Assembly (NCBI GenBank): GCA_009823505.1
Contig: VZQC01005680.1
Span: forward strand, 5,854,090 to 5,918,089
DNA length: 64,000 nt
Reading direction: 5' to 3'
DNA from: Rhizomys pruinosus
Lineage: Eukaryota; Chordata; Mammalia; Rodentia; Spalacidae
Both the position numbers and the translations under genes were made by a program. Under the pieces are notes generated by a model. It was given only the letters and a program-made list of their open reading frames with translations, had not been told where the DNA came from and made no database searches. Positions 45,656 through 56,068 of the stretch are shown piece after piece (positions within the stretch are counted from its first letter, which is position 1; each line of letters begins with the position of its first letter).

Positions 45656-46340
45656 GAAAGATTTATTTCTAACACCATCCTAAGTCTGGATCTCTTTTAT
45701 AGGGCATGAAGGAAATACTGTAAATTGCCTCATGTTTCGAGACTTCGTGGCTGTCTACCAGGCAAGGGGACATGCAAAGAGAAACCAGAATGGAAACATG
45801 GCTATCTTAGGTAATCCCCATCTGTACCTAAAGCCTACTTTTCAAATAAGAGTCAAACGCAACAGGGACCCACCTGCACATCCTCCCATTTAGCCTGAAG
45901 GAAAAAAAAGGAATCAGCCCTACAGGGGTCACCAGGGTGGAACTTCCTATAACCATCTTTCCCTGTGTCTGCAGCACTCCCCTTAAAAGAAGTGGCTGGC
46001 ACTGAGCTGGGGTGGGTGGGGGAGTTCCAGTCTAAATTCATATCCCCTTTTTAGTTACAGACTCCAATAATCTAATCTTGGAAGTTTCTCTAAAGAGCCC
46101 CCAGATTTTTATTAATTTTCAGACCTTAACTTAAGCTTACAAACTTACATGGAAAGACTCATACTTAGTGTTGGCTATTTACTGTATCCCTGGAGGAAAA
46201 ACAGAAGATTTGGAGGAAGCTAAAAGGCATGAAGATGAATAATTTAGTCCAAGTCCTAATGTCTATTTGACCCATTGATGGGGATTATCATAGCCTAGCA
46301 GAGCCCATCATGTAGAATGGCAGAAAGCTTTAATGCAGGA
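45656..46340 (+). other. Unassigned; possible ERV leader/gag
   Basis: Lies directly 5' of recognisable gag but has no readable retroviral motif. Confidence 0.35.
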
Positions 46341-46359
46341 ATGAAAAACTATATTAAAA

Positions 46360-46551
46360 AACCTGCGAAGTATAACAAAATCAGGAGAACACTTAAGGGA
46401 GAGAAGAAAATCCTACCTTATTTCTTAACAAGCTAATTGAATCTCTCAGGAAATTCACCAGGCTGCATGCCTTATCCCTAAAGGAAAAGTCCTTTTAGGT
46501 CAGCTTTTTATTATCCATTCAGCACCTGACATTCATAGAAATATTCAGAAA
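46360..46551 (+). pseudogene. ERV gag capsid remnant
   Basis: 46498-46551 reads GQLFIIHSAPDIHRNIQK, matching the conserved gammaretroviral capsid segment that ends in a Q/H-S-A-P-D-I block. Upstream sequence is frameshifted. A B1 lies right after it. Confidence 0.8.
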
Positions 46552-46688
46552 CCGGGAGGCAGAGGCAGGCGGATCTTTGTGAGTTCAAGGCCAGCCTGGT
46601 CTACAGAGTGAGTTCCAGAACAGTTGGGACTACAGGGAGACCCTGTCTCGAAAAGACCAAAAAAAAAAAAAAAAATTAAAAAAAAAAA
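46552..46688 (+). mobile_element. B1 SINE, 5'-truncated, inside gag
   Basis: Starts at CCGGGAGGCAGAGGCAGG. Flanked by AGAAATATTCAGAAAC at 46537-46552 and 46689-46704, a 16-bp target-site duplication. Confidence 0.95.
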
Positions 46689-46875
46689 AGAAATATTCAG
46701 AAACTACATATGGAAACCTTAGGGCTCAGATGTTGAAGACTTTTTTTCTGTGTTCAACAACCAAGGAAGAAGATTACTAGAAAAAGAAGAGAGATGAGAA
46801 AGGGGCCCAAATGATTGTATGTGCCCTTGAAAGCATTATTGGTCAGGTCTGTCCACCAAGAGATTCCCATGAGTC

Positions 46876-46985
46876 TCAGAGTCTGTGAGTCATGCTTCAA
46901 GTACAAAAGCCAGGCCATTGGACACGTGACTGCACCAAACCACCCCAGTGGCCATGTCTCATGTGGAAGAACACAAAGGCCTGAC
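46876..46985 (+). pseudogene. ERV nucleocapsid zinc-knuckle remnant
   Basis: A frame reading C-F-K-Y...G-H-V then a second C...G-H...C pattern resembles two decayed retroviral zinc knuckles (CX2CX4HX4C) with some cysteines lost. Confidence 0.5.
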
Positions 46986-47129
46986 ATTTGAAGATGCTTT
47001 GCCCCCATTCTCTGAGTAGGAGGGGGCCAATTCCCAACAGAACCGAGGGTGCCTGGGGAATAGGCTGGCCCCAGTTCCTGACAACTTGTTCTCTGCTGAG
47101 GAAACTCTGGTTACCCTAGACATGGTGGG

Positions 47130-47250
47130 CAAAAAAGTAATCTGCTTATAGATACTGCGGCCGCTTACTCAATAGTTACCTCTTTACTTGGAACTCTTCC
47201 CTTCCAGTTATAGAGATAGTATGAGTGGAAGGAACCCATCAATTTTGATA
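47130..47250 (+). pseudogene. ERV protease remnant
   Basis: 47142-47192 reads LLIDTAAAYSIVTSLLG. The aspartic protease active site DTG is DTA here (47151-47159). Stops follow. Confidence 0.8.
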
Positions 47251-47373
47251 TTTTATTCCCTCAATACCTTGCCAATTTGAAGACCAGGTTTTAATCCTTT
47301 ACTCATGGCGGTCCCTTGATGCCCTTCTTGTTGATTTGCCTAGGGCCAGTCTTGCAACTCAGCGATGTCCCTA

Positions 47374-47720
47374 GACATGTCTCCCATAAGCTTCAAGTAT
47401 TTGGATATGTAGTCCCCAGTTGGTTGTCCTGTTTGAGGAAGGTCATGGGACCTTTAAGAGGTATGGCCATGCTGGAGGAAGCACGTCACTGGGGGTGGGC
47501 TTTGAAAGTATATAGTCTGCCCACTTTTAGTCTGTCTTTCTCTGTTTCCTGTGCCTGCTTGAAGACGTGAGCTTTCTGTTCCTATGGCCTGTGCCGCCAT
47601 TGCCCCCCAGCATGATGTACTCTCTTATCTGTCTGGAAGTGTAAGCCAAATAAATTTTCCTTCTATTAATTGCCTTGGTCATGGCTTTTTATCATAGCAA
47701 CAGAAAAGTGCGATTTGGGA
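47374..47720 (+). mobile_element. ORR1-type MaLR solo LTR
   Basis: Sense LTR with CAAGTATTTGGATATG, GGGACCTTTAAGAGG, GGAGGAAGCACGTCACTGGGGG, GTAAGCCAAATAAATTTTCC (poly(A) signal) and TTTATCATAGCAACAGAAAAG. It sits between the protease and pol pieces of the ERV. Confidence 0.9.
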
Positions 47721-47759
47721 TATGTTGTGACTTCAAGTAATGACAGCTATCCTCTTTTC

Positions 47760-48290
47760 AAATTAGAGCCATAACTGAACTTGTTCCATCGGAGACACAG
47801 AGAGAGCTTCGATCCTTTAGGGGAGTACTTAGATTTTGTTCAAACTAAATTCCCAATTCTGGATGAATGGCAAAACCTCTCTATAAAACTGTCAAGGGCC
47901 CAGACTCGGAAGCCCTTAAATGGGTTGGTCAATCCGATAAAGTGGGACTTCAGAACAACCTCAGCACTGAGCACATCCAATTTCCAGAAGCCTTTCCTCC
48001 TGTTTGTGGCAGAAAAACAAAGCCTTGTGTTTGGAGTGCAGACTCAGCATTTAGGGTCAAAACGGAGATATTTCCAGTAAATTAGATCCTGTAGCATCAG
48101 GGTGGCCCCTTGTCTAAGAGATGTGTCAGCCTCAGCACTGCTAGTCAAGCGAGCTTGTAAGCTATTTTGGTGGGCAACCACTCAAAGCCCTTACACTCTA
48201 CTGAGTACAGGTCATGCTAGAATTAAAAGGAATGTGTGATTAACTCAAGTAGACTAACAAAATATCAGGAAATCCTCCTAGAACACCCAT
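47760..48290 (+). pseudogene. ERV pol remnant (RT C-terminus/RNase H side)
   Basis: 47867-47932 reads MAKPLYKTVKGPDSE..., and 48079-48105 reads KLDPVASGW; both are landmarks of class I ERV pol after the catalytic RT core. The YVDD core itself is absent. The frame is broken repeatedly. Confidence 0.8.
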
Positions 48291-48545
48291 AGATAATTAC
48301 CAAAACTTGTGGCCCCTAAATCTTGCCTTAATTATGCCACAGTCATGGATCTATATGGAGAATAAAATACTATTACCCCAGGCCCTCTGGTGAAAAATAA
48401 TTAAGGGAATTCACCGCTCATTGGCATTTAGATGGCACCTTAGAAATGATAACTCAACTGTTTACAGCACAGGGTCTAACCCCCGACACTGAAGTCTATA
48501 TCAGGCCTATTCTCTGTGCATACATAACAACTCTGGTTCTGTAGA

Positions 48546-48650
48546 CTCTTAGCCCCTGTGGTTCAAGTAGTTTTGTTTTTAGCTTGTGCTTTTCATTCTT
48601 GTATCCTAGACCTAATAACTCAACGTGTGTCTTCTGGAATCCAACTTATT
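48546..48650 (+). pseudogene. ERV env transmembrane C-terminal remnant
   Basis: Hydrophobic stretch followed by a C-I-L-D-L-I box and a basic VSSG-I-Q part, like the membrane anchor and cytoplasmic tail of class I envelope proteins. The rest of env is missing. A purine-rich GGGAAGAATGGGGG (48871) may be the old polypurine tract. Confidence 0.65.
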
Positions 48651-48896
48651 GTGAGTAAAAGTGACGACATGCCAAGGTTGCCAATATGCTGCTGGCCCAG
48701 AAAGACCTCAGCCTGAGATGGAACCTCCCTTCCAACCCATGCTCAGAATAGGGAGAGGGTTCTGTGGCCCTTTAGGTGGGGTCTTTGCCTGTCATCAGCC
48801 TGGAAGCAGCTGTAGAAGATGACCATCACTATTGTGCATCCCCAAAAGATTTTTAAGACACAACTCTCAGGGAAGAATGGGGGCAGAGTAAGAAAT

Positions 48897-48985
48897 GGTG
48901 GAGAAGTGGTGGCACATGCCTTTAATCAAGAGCCAGAGGCAGGAGGATCTCTGTGAGTTCAAGGCCAGTCTGGTCTACATTCCAG
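48897..48985 (+). mobile_element. B1 SINE fragment
   Basis: GAAGTGGTGGCACATGCCTTTAATC to GGCCAGTCTGGTCTACA; the 3' half is lost. Confidence 0.8.
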
Positions 48986-49510
48986 TTCCAGAAATTAGCA
49001 TAGGAAAAGCATAGGAACAACTGGAAAGCCCTTAGTTGTTCTGAGCTGTATCCAGCCAACTATTCAGAGATGCAGGTCATGTAGAAAGAGAATCTCAGTT
49101 GACTCACCATCCCTGACACATTAGCTGAGCTCTCAGATAAACCAGTCCCAGCCGGACACCAGCTGAGAGTGGCTACAGGAATCACCGCAGCAGGACAAGG
49201 AGTGCCAATGAAAGGCCAAGCCAGCCGCTCCTCATGTCCTCCCACCACAAGATTCCCTGTGCTCCTTCCCAGCTGATGGTCCATACCCCAAAGCCCAGTC
49301 CCAGGAGAGAGGCTTAGCCTTCCTAGAACTCTGAATAAGCACGTCTAAGGCTACCTTTCGGACCCAGCCTTGGGGATTTATATGGTACCCATGGCTCCAG
49401 AGAAGGCATTCTGTTGTATTCATGATATCCTGAGAACTCAGCTTGTCATGGTGAATCAAATGCTCAAAATACACGGCTCTTAGCTTCCTAATGATTGTTA
49501 CTCCTGAATA
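48986..49510. other. Unassigned
   Basis: About 520 bp; no recognised motif. It may be ERV LTR or env residue. Confidence 0.4.
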
Positions 49511-49511
49511 G

Positions 49512-49677
49512 TGCACTCACGTCATGCAGTGCCCATGGAGGTAAGAAGAGGGCAGGGTGTCAGATCGCCTGGAACTGGATTTACAGTAGGTGCCGTCATG
49601 TGGATGCTGGGAATGGAACCCAGTACTCTTTGAGAGCAGTCAATGCTCTTAACCACTGAGCCATCTCTCCAGCTTGC
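49512..49677 (-). mobile_element. B2/B3 SINE (antisense, partial)
   Basis: GTGCCCATGGAGGTAAGAAGAGG to GAGCCATCTCTCCAGC, one internal unit; tail missing. Confidence 0.85.
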
Positions 49678-50115
49678 TGACTGGAAACATTTGTTGCTTG
49701 TCTAGATAGGTGATTCACTACAGATCTGTTAGGGTAAGGTAAAACTTTTGTATTTTGCTATCATTTATAAATCTTACAATCTTTTTTTTTCTGCAGATCT
49801 TTTATGATGCATTAGATAGCACCTCATTTTCAGTGGAATGACATATGAACTTAGAGTAAAAAACTTCTGCAACAGAAACCATTTCATGATGAAATCACAT
49901 TTTATCTAAAATTAGACTTTAAAGCAATCCAAGTACTTGGGCTAATAGGTAGGAAAACAACTCAATTATAAATGAGATGATTAAATTTTATAAGGATAAG
50001 ATGATAAATATTAATTTTCCGTAATCAAGTTTCTAGCGATTCTAGGACAGGGGTGTGTGTGGTGGTGTTCTAGAGAGAAAAAACAGATTTAGTGAGCCAA
50101 ATTCCACTTAAAGAC
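49678..50115. other. Unassigned AT-rich
   Basis: About 440 bp; nothing recognised. Confidence 0.5.
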
Positions 50116-50119
50116 AACT

Positions 50120-50265
50120 GAAGCCAGGAGTGGTAGTGCAAACCTTTAATCTCAGAACTTGAGAGCAGAGGCAGACACATCTCTGTGAGGTGAGGATCTT
50201 GCCTATGTGTTGACTTCTAGGCCAGCTGGACCTACAGGAAGACCCTGTCCAAAAAAAGAAAAATC
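50120..50265 (+). mobile_element. B1 SINE (old)
   Basis: Diverged sense B1 (GAAGCCAGGAGTGGTAGTGC to AAGACCCTGTCC). Confidence 0.82.
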
Positions 50266-51245
50266 TACTTATATTTGGAGACTAAATCCTAGATTGGAAG
50301 AATTGATTGCCTGGAAGTTGTACAGAATGTGGACTTACTTCGCCCAGCTGAGCAGCGTTAGGAAGTTCCCTAAACTCACATTTCACTGGGAATCCATGAA
50401 CTGTCAGATTGTAGGGCCATTGAGTGAATGGGGGATGAAAACTCTATAAAAATCTTTTTTTTTTTTTTTTGGCATGGTTCTCACCAGACAGTAATATGAA
50501 GGTTAATGATGATGCTTTATAGTAGGGATTTCAAGGACCACCCTCTTTAAGAACCAAAACAAGAACTGAGTATAGAAACCAGAATAGCAGCAGGACAAGA
50601 ATAAGCTAGAACAGGAACACACATATTCCAAGAAGACAAAACAAGGAGAGGAGCACTACATTTTGCTCTAATCGCTCTGGAGCTCAAAATGTCTCTGCTT
50701 TGAAGAAACCAGACTTTTCTGCAGGTCCACAAATGGAACAACTTGATTGAGCTAACTTACATGCTATTTTCTAAATTTCCCATGGTTTGAGCTTTTACAG
50801 AGTTTAGTAAGAGGCCATCATGGGAATGACTTAAGTGTGATTAAAGTCTAAAGTTGAAAGGAGCTCAGGAGGAGTCAGAGCACTGAACCATAAAATCGAA
50901 TAAAGACATAAAAATCAGATAAATCCAAATATAGCCCAATTAATTTCTGACTGGGAGCAGAGGTTGATACGGAAGGAATTGCTGCATCAGCCATCTCTCC
51001 TCAATGCAGTTCCGTACCACCGTTGGCTGCTTAAGGGGCAGGGTTCAGAAGTCATTGATGACTGAACGTAACTGGAGAAGACCTCTGCTCCATCATTTTA
51101 TTCCATTACAGAGAAGACTGTTCTATAATCAAGTCACTGTTATATGACCACTTTCTTAATTCATTTTTTCCTATTCTTAAAATGTTTTCCCAGAAAGAAA
51201 CTTTGTTGATCTTCCTTACTATTCTAATGTTTGACCTCTACTTCT
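50266..51245. other. Unassigned
   Basis: About 1 kb without recognised repeats, exons or RNAs. Confidence 0.5.
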
Positions 51246-51257
51246 TAATGTTTCTGC

Positions 51258-51515
51258 TCTTAGTGGAGGAGATGGGTGATCTTGATGGTCAATTTATCAG
51301 GATTTTTGAATCACATAAAAGTGAATCTGGGTGTATCTGTAAGGGATTATCTAGACTAGGTTAATAGAGATGAGAAGACCTACCCTAAATTCTCAGTATA
51401 GTTCTGTGGGCTGTAGCTCCAGGCTGAATAAAAAGGAGAAAGCAAGCTGAGCAAAACATGCACCACTCTCAGCTGTCTCACACCCTTCTGCCATGCCTAC
51501 GAAATCCTTGAAAGG
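51258..51515 (+). mobile_element. MT-type MaLR LTR, 5' part
   Basis: TTGATGGTCAATTTATCAGG, GGGATTATCTAGACTAGGTTAAT, GAATAAAAAGGAGAAAGCAAGCTGAGC and TTCTGCCATGCC are typical MT LTR blocks in order; the 3' end is missing. Confidence 0.85.
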
Positions 51516-51789
51516 ATTTAAACCTGGTTTCCACAACGTGATTAGACACATAAGGACAAAAAGCTTTTCAAGTCCAATATTTTAAATGTCATATGTGAAA
51601 GTCACCACTTTGCAGTACATTATACGTTGTTCCTCCTTAAAAACTTTTTAAAAAGTTTACCAAAAGTAAGTTTAGCTAAGTTTGGGTAAGCAAACTATTC
51701 CTAAATTATATTTGAACACAGCAACTTTTATTTAAAGACAGATCTACTGTTAGAACACGGGCCTGCTCCTTTAGGACTGCGGCTACTCT

Positions 51790-52325
51790 TTGAGGCCCAA
51801 TGCCACAGTTTGAAAGAATCAGGCTGTCTCCCTAAGGCAGAGTTAAGAAGCTCTCTGTGCTATGGTCCTAATCAGGGTCTGGACCCTCCATGCTCTTTGT
51901 CACATGTGCTATGCTGAACTAAGTCACATGCTGTGAACCCCCTCCCGCCCCCCCAAATAAATAAAAAAAACAACTTATAAAAAGTCCGACAGTTGTTCTG
52001 GGGATTACTCTGGAAACTGTCTTTGAAGAGACTCCTCTGTCCCCTACCCTACCCACCTCTCATGGAAGACATCTCTTTCTCTCCCCCCATCTCCCCTTTC
52101 CTCCCCCCTCTCTTTCTCTGTTCCTTGCCCTGTCCCTCTCCCTCTCTCTCCCTGTCTCTCTCATTCTTGATGAAGCTCCTCCTCCAGGTTTTAAAGAAAA
52201 GCCTCTCCTTCCCTTTAAGGCCCCCGCCACCTTTTCTTCTCACGCACCTGTGCCATTTTCTGTCCAATGCCCTCCTTGCCAACTGGACCCCCTCTTCCCT
52301 AATAAACTATATTTTCTGAATTAAT
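51790..52325 (+). mobile_element. LTR-like repeat, copy 2
   Basis: Shares CCTCCATGCTCTTTGTCACATGTGCT with copy 1 at 39.85 kb. Then TATAAAAAG, a long CT-rich part and CCCTAATAAACTATATTTTC, consistent with an LTR 3' region. Confidence 0.5.
52050..52165. repeat. CT-rich tract
   Basis: Irregular CTCTCC/CCCTCT repeats inside the LTR-like element. Confidence 0.85.
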
Positions 52326-53850
52326 TAAGTAATTAAGGATCAGCTTCCTTCCCAGACCAGGCACTGTTACTATATTATCTATTATTGTTGTATTTAACAT
52401 ATCCGTCTCCACAGACAAAATATTTTGCTAAAATTTGAGCAGGCCAAATTTACCAACTTCTGGAATTATTATTTGTGTGACTTTAGGAAAGTTACGCAAC
52501 CTTGTTCTCTCTGAGCATCAGGTTCTTCCTTCATGAGCAGAATGAAATGCCTCCCTGCTGGGGCTTTTGTAAAGATTGAAGGAAACATCCAGGGACATAA
52601 TTCCCGACTCAGTTGTCAGCATGTAGTAAATACTCAATAAACATGCTTCTTTTCTCCGATTACTTCTATTTCTTCCTTTCTGTTTTGATCTAGCTCTAAA
52701 GGGTTTTTTTAAAGCTAAATTTAATGGACAAGAGTTCCATATTAAAGGTCACAGGTCAGTCTGTAGGTCAGAAACATCCCTTGAGGCCTGAGTATTTCTA
52801 GCCAGTTTATTATAGAAATGATATCCACTCCAAAGTGTGGGTTTTGTGACCTGGACATTCATTCTTTAAGCATGGCATGGATTCTGTTAAATATAGATTT
52901 TCCTGAAATCAGTTGCCATTAGTAAATGACAATGATCCCCTGGAGAGGGCTGGGTGCAGCCCCATAGGATGGGGAGACATTCTAAATTCTGGACACACTT
53001 GGAACCAAGAGAAGGCTGTCAGACGATTATATTTTTTACTTGTTCAATTAGTGTGTTTAGCAAGAATGTATGAGATTGAAGCTGACCACTGGAAAAAATA
53101 TAGAAAGAGCTTCCACCCTACACCTATCAAAGGAATGGGTGTGGAGTCAAAAACCTCTGCCAGGCACAGAACAGAATCCAAGTCTTATATCCACCATCTG
53201 CAAGACCTTGAGACTCTTTGTCTCTACCCATTTTCCACAGGCCCAGACTTGACAACAGTGGAGGGAAGCTGGGGCCCATGTTCCAGGAAAGGAGACTTTA
53301 ACAGTCTCCTGGCTAAACCTGCGAATCTCTGGTCCTTGTCTCATGCTTTTCCTACAGTTGTAAGATTTCTATTTCAATTGCAAGATCACCACAGGGCCTG
53401 GGAGAGAGGGCTTAGTTCTCCATTTGGATAAATGTATTTTCCTCTACCAATTTCTGCTTTCTTCATTCTTTGGAATTCCAGGAAAATTAAGGTGGTAGAT
53501 GTGAATCTTAGTGTCTGGTAATAGTACCATCTTAGTACTCATTATCAGTACTGAGAGACTGATAACTGAGAGACAGGTAAACTATGAATAGTTGACTGGG
53601 TATGAGAAATTACTTTCAGAGAACCTGCTTATTGAGTGTGCTTGCCCATAAGGGTGAGTCCCAATTTTGCATTTACTATGACTTTGTTTTCATTAGTTTG
53701 TTTTTAACTCAACAATACAAATGTCGGGTTTCTTTTGAAATGTGATAGATCTCTTTGAGGTAGGATAATAAAATGATAATTGACCATTAGAAAACATAAT
53801 ATTTCTTCTTGCTGTTGTAGCCCCTTCAATGTCTATGTTGCTAAAATATA
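52326..53850. other. Unassigned; one long frame without support
   Basis: About 1.5 kb of possibly single-copy DNA. A + frame is open over 52913-53431 (172 codons; first ATG at 53066, leaving 121 codons). No domain, splice context or homology is recognised, so it is not called as a gene. Confidence 0.5.
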
Positions 53851-54250
53851 AAATCTGGGAGGTATGTGCGTGCACAGTGTACCACCCCCAATCCCTCAGG
53901 CTCCAAAGGCAAAGCAAGGAACAGACTCTCCAAACCACAGTTTGGAATGTTGTAGTGAGTTCATTTGGGCTTGCTTACAGAGCCAATGGGTGAGGGGTTT
54001 ACTTACAGGAATGTTGGTGCTCCCCACCCCATGGCCATATAAGAAAGTTTGCTTTCTGGCATGGATCCTGAGACCTCTGCCCAAGATGGCAGAGGGCAGG
54101 AGAGAGCCACCTCCTGGCATTCTCTGCTTATCTACCATTACCCCCCTTCCCCACCCATGCAGCCAAGGATGACTGGCTGTTTGGGAGGGTAGCTGACTTT
54201 CTGGGGTTCTCCTTTTCCTTTGGAAGGCCAACAGTCAAGTTTATAATCCT
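53851..54250. repeat. Possible old interspersed repeat
   Basis: GGAACAGACTCTCCAAACCACAGTTTGGAATGTTGTAGTGAG and GGGCTTGCTTACAG resemble a common rodent interspersed repeat, but I cannot name the family. Confidence 0.35.
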
Positions 54251-54544
54251 GGGCAGGCAGGTGCCCCTAAGTGTGGGGGCATTTGATGTCCAAGGTCAGC
54301 CTTTCAGAGGACTGTCCACAGTACAATGTATCTCTGGAGCTCTCATACTTTACACATGCAGAGAACACTCAGCACTTATGCAGTGAGCACTACAGGAGCT
54401 CAAGGCCACTTCCTGTACCTCAATGACTGAGGAATGACTGTGATTGTCTGATTAAATTATAAAGAAGCAAGCTCACAATTTAAATGCTAACTTTGCCATT
54501 TTCTTTTTTATCTACTAGAGCCAAACGTGGTGAGAAATTTTCTT

Positions 54545-54755
54545 ATATTTTATTTATTATTTTTATTTTATGTATGTGTTTTGCCTGCATGTATTTAAGC
54601 ATGTGATGTGCATAGAGGCCAGAAGAGGATGTCTGATCCCAGGAACAAGAGATACAGATGGTTATTAGCTGATATATGGGTGCTGGGAATTGAACCTAGG
54701 TACTCTGGAAGAACAGCCAGTATTTTTAACTGTTGAGCCATCTCTCCAGCTCCAT
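54545..54755 (-). mobile_element. B3 SINE (antisense)
   Basis: TTATTTTATGTATGTGTTTTGCC to GAGCCATCTCTCCAGC. Confidence 0.85.
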
Positions 54756-54814
54756 GGAGAGAAATGTTCTACAATTTAATATTTTGTTTTAGAATGGAAA
54801 CCAACTTTAATTTT

Positions 54815-54990
54815 ATTCATTATCGCTGTGTGTTGGGGAAGGGGAGTACCACCTCCTGCATGTGACTTCTGAGGACAACTGCGTGGACTCGTTTTTCTCC
54901 CCCTACTTTATGTGGAAACTGGGAATTGAACACAGTCTTAAGGCTTGCTCTGCAAGTGCCTTTACTCACTGAGTTATCTCACTGGCCACA
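54815..54990 (-). mobile_element. B4-type SINE (antisense)
   Basis: CTTCTGAGGACAACTGCGTGG to CACTGAGTTATCTCACTGGCC. Confidence 0.65.
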
Positions 54991-55445
54991 GAAAATTAAT
55001 TAACATATATAGTGTTCCTAACATATCACGGAATATTGATACATAATACCAAAAGCATATAGTTTGAGAAATCAGAAGCCATTTGAAAAAAGAGTGTTAG
55101 AAATGTCATGGCACCCAGTCTGTAGTTTTCTCAGCACATCACTTTTCCGCATCAAATTTGTCTAGAAAGATTTGGAATGTATTGACTCTGCAGGGTCTTC
55201 CTTAATCGTGTGCTTGAGGTTTGAACTAACTCATATTGGTGTGACTACAGTACACATTTGACTTGTTAACATTTTTGTAAAAGAAAATTGTGGATTGTTT
55301 ACATAAGGGTTGAGAAATTTTTAAAATTTGTTTCTTTTTAATTTTTCTATATGGTGAAAATTTGTTCTCTAGGCAACAGGGCCACATGGTCTAGAAGGAT
55401 ATTGTCACTCTCCTTGCATTTACTAGAAGCAACCACTTTAGAAAT
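54991..55445. other. Unassigned AT-rich
   Basis: About 450 bp; nothing recognised. Confidence 0.5.
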
Positions 55446-55449
55446 ATTC

Positions 55450-55475
55450 TTCACATTTATATATTTTATTTAGTG

Positions 55476-55517
<42 letters not shown>

Positions 55518-55683
55518 CATCTGTGTGCACCACTGCTTGCATGTGGTGGTCAGAGGACAACTTGTGGACACAATCCTTTTCTTCCACCATGTGAATTCTG
55601 CTGATTAAACTCAGGTCACAAAGCTTCAAGTACCCAAGCTTGGCAGCAAGTGCCTTCACCTGCTGAGTCATCTTTCCAGCCTA
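55450..55683 (-). mobile_element. B4-type SINE (antisense) with (GT)n
   Basis: (GT)n at 55478-55515 is the tail, then GCATGTGGTGGTCAGAGGACAAC to GCTGAGTCATCTTTCCAGCC. Confidence 0.85.
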
Positions 55684-55841
55684 CTTTAAAGTTTTCCAAA
55701 CATCCTTTCAGACATTTACTATAAATCTCAATGTGTATATTTGTATTTGATTCTTCTATACAAATGGAATCATACTAGAACTCTTCTTTGTGATTTTTAA
55801 CCCCTGTGTTGGAGATCTTTCCACATACTCCTTTTTAACTT

Positions 55842-56068
55842 TGGAGTTTAAAGTAGGGTTTAATTTAATAACAACAGCAGGCTGCTACTTAACTTGGGAG
55901 GAATAGGGCCCATGGAGCAGGTTACATAGCTTTTTATAAGTACAGCATCCAATCAGAGTTTAACACAACAGTTAAAGTTACCAATCAAAGGAAAGCACTT
56001 GAGGCAAGCAAACAATCATTCCTAGAATGACTCTTGAAGGCAGTGCATAAAAGCTGACTTCAGTAGGT
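55842..56068 (-). mobile_element. ERV LTR-like segment (antisense)
   Basis: In antisense it has two inverted CCAAT boxes (from CCAATCAGAG and CCAATCAAAG), a TATA-like TTATAAAAAGC and an ATTAAA signal in the right order for U3-R. It directly abuts ERV-paralog copy 1. The exact right end is not fixed. Confidence 0.6.

Larger units (their letters stand above)
46340..48720 (+). mobile_element. Class I ERV relic, internally deleted
   Basis: Scraps of a gammaretrovirus-like provirus in the right order on +: gag capsid (about 46360-46551), a zinc-knuckle-like piece (46876-46985), protease (47142-47192), an inserted MaLR LTR, reverse-transcriptase C-terminus/connection (47760-48290) and the env transmembrane C-terminus (48546-48650). 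Most of RT, integrase and env surface are missing. Frameshifts and stops are everywhere, so nothing can be made. No LTR pair was found at its edges. Confidence 0.8.

Noticed and set aside
52913..53431. 172-codon open frame, the longest without N
   Set aside because: The open stretch has no ATG at its start (first ATG at 53066), no recognised domain and no splice or promoter context. A frame this long is expected by chance in 64 kb. Conservation with the rat or hamster locus would revive it.
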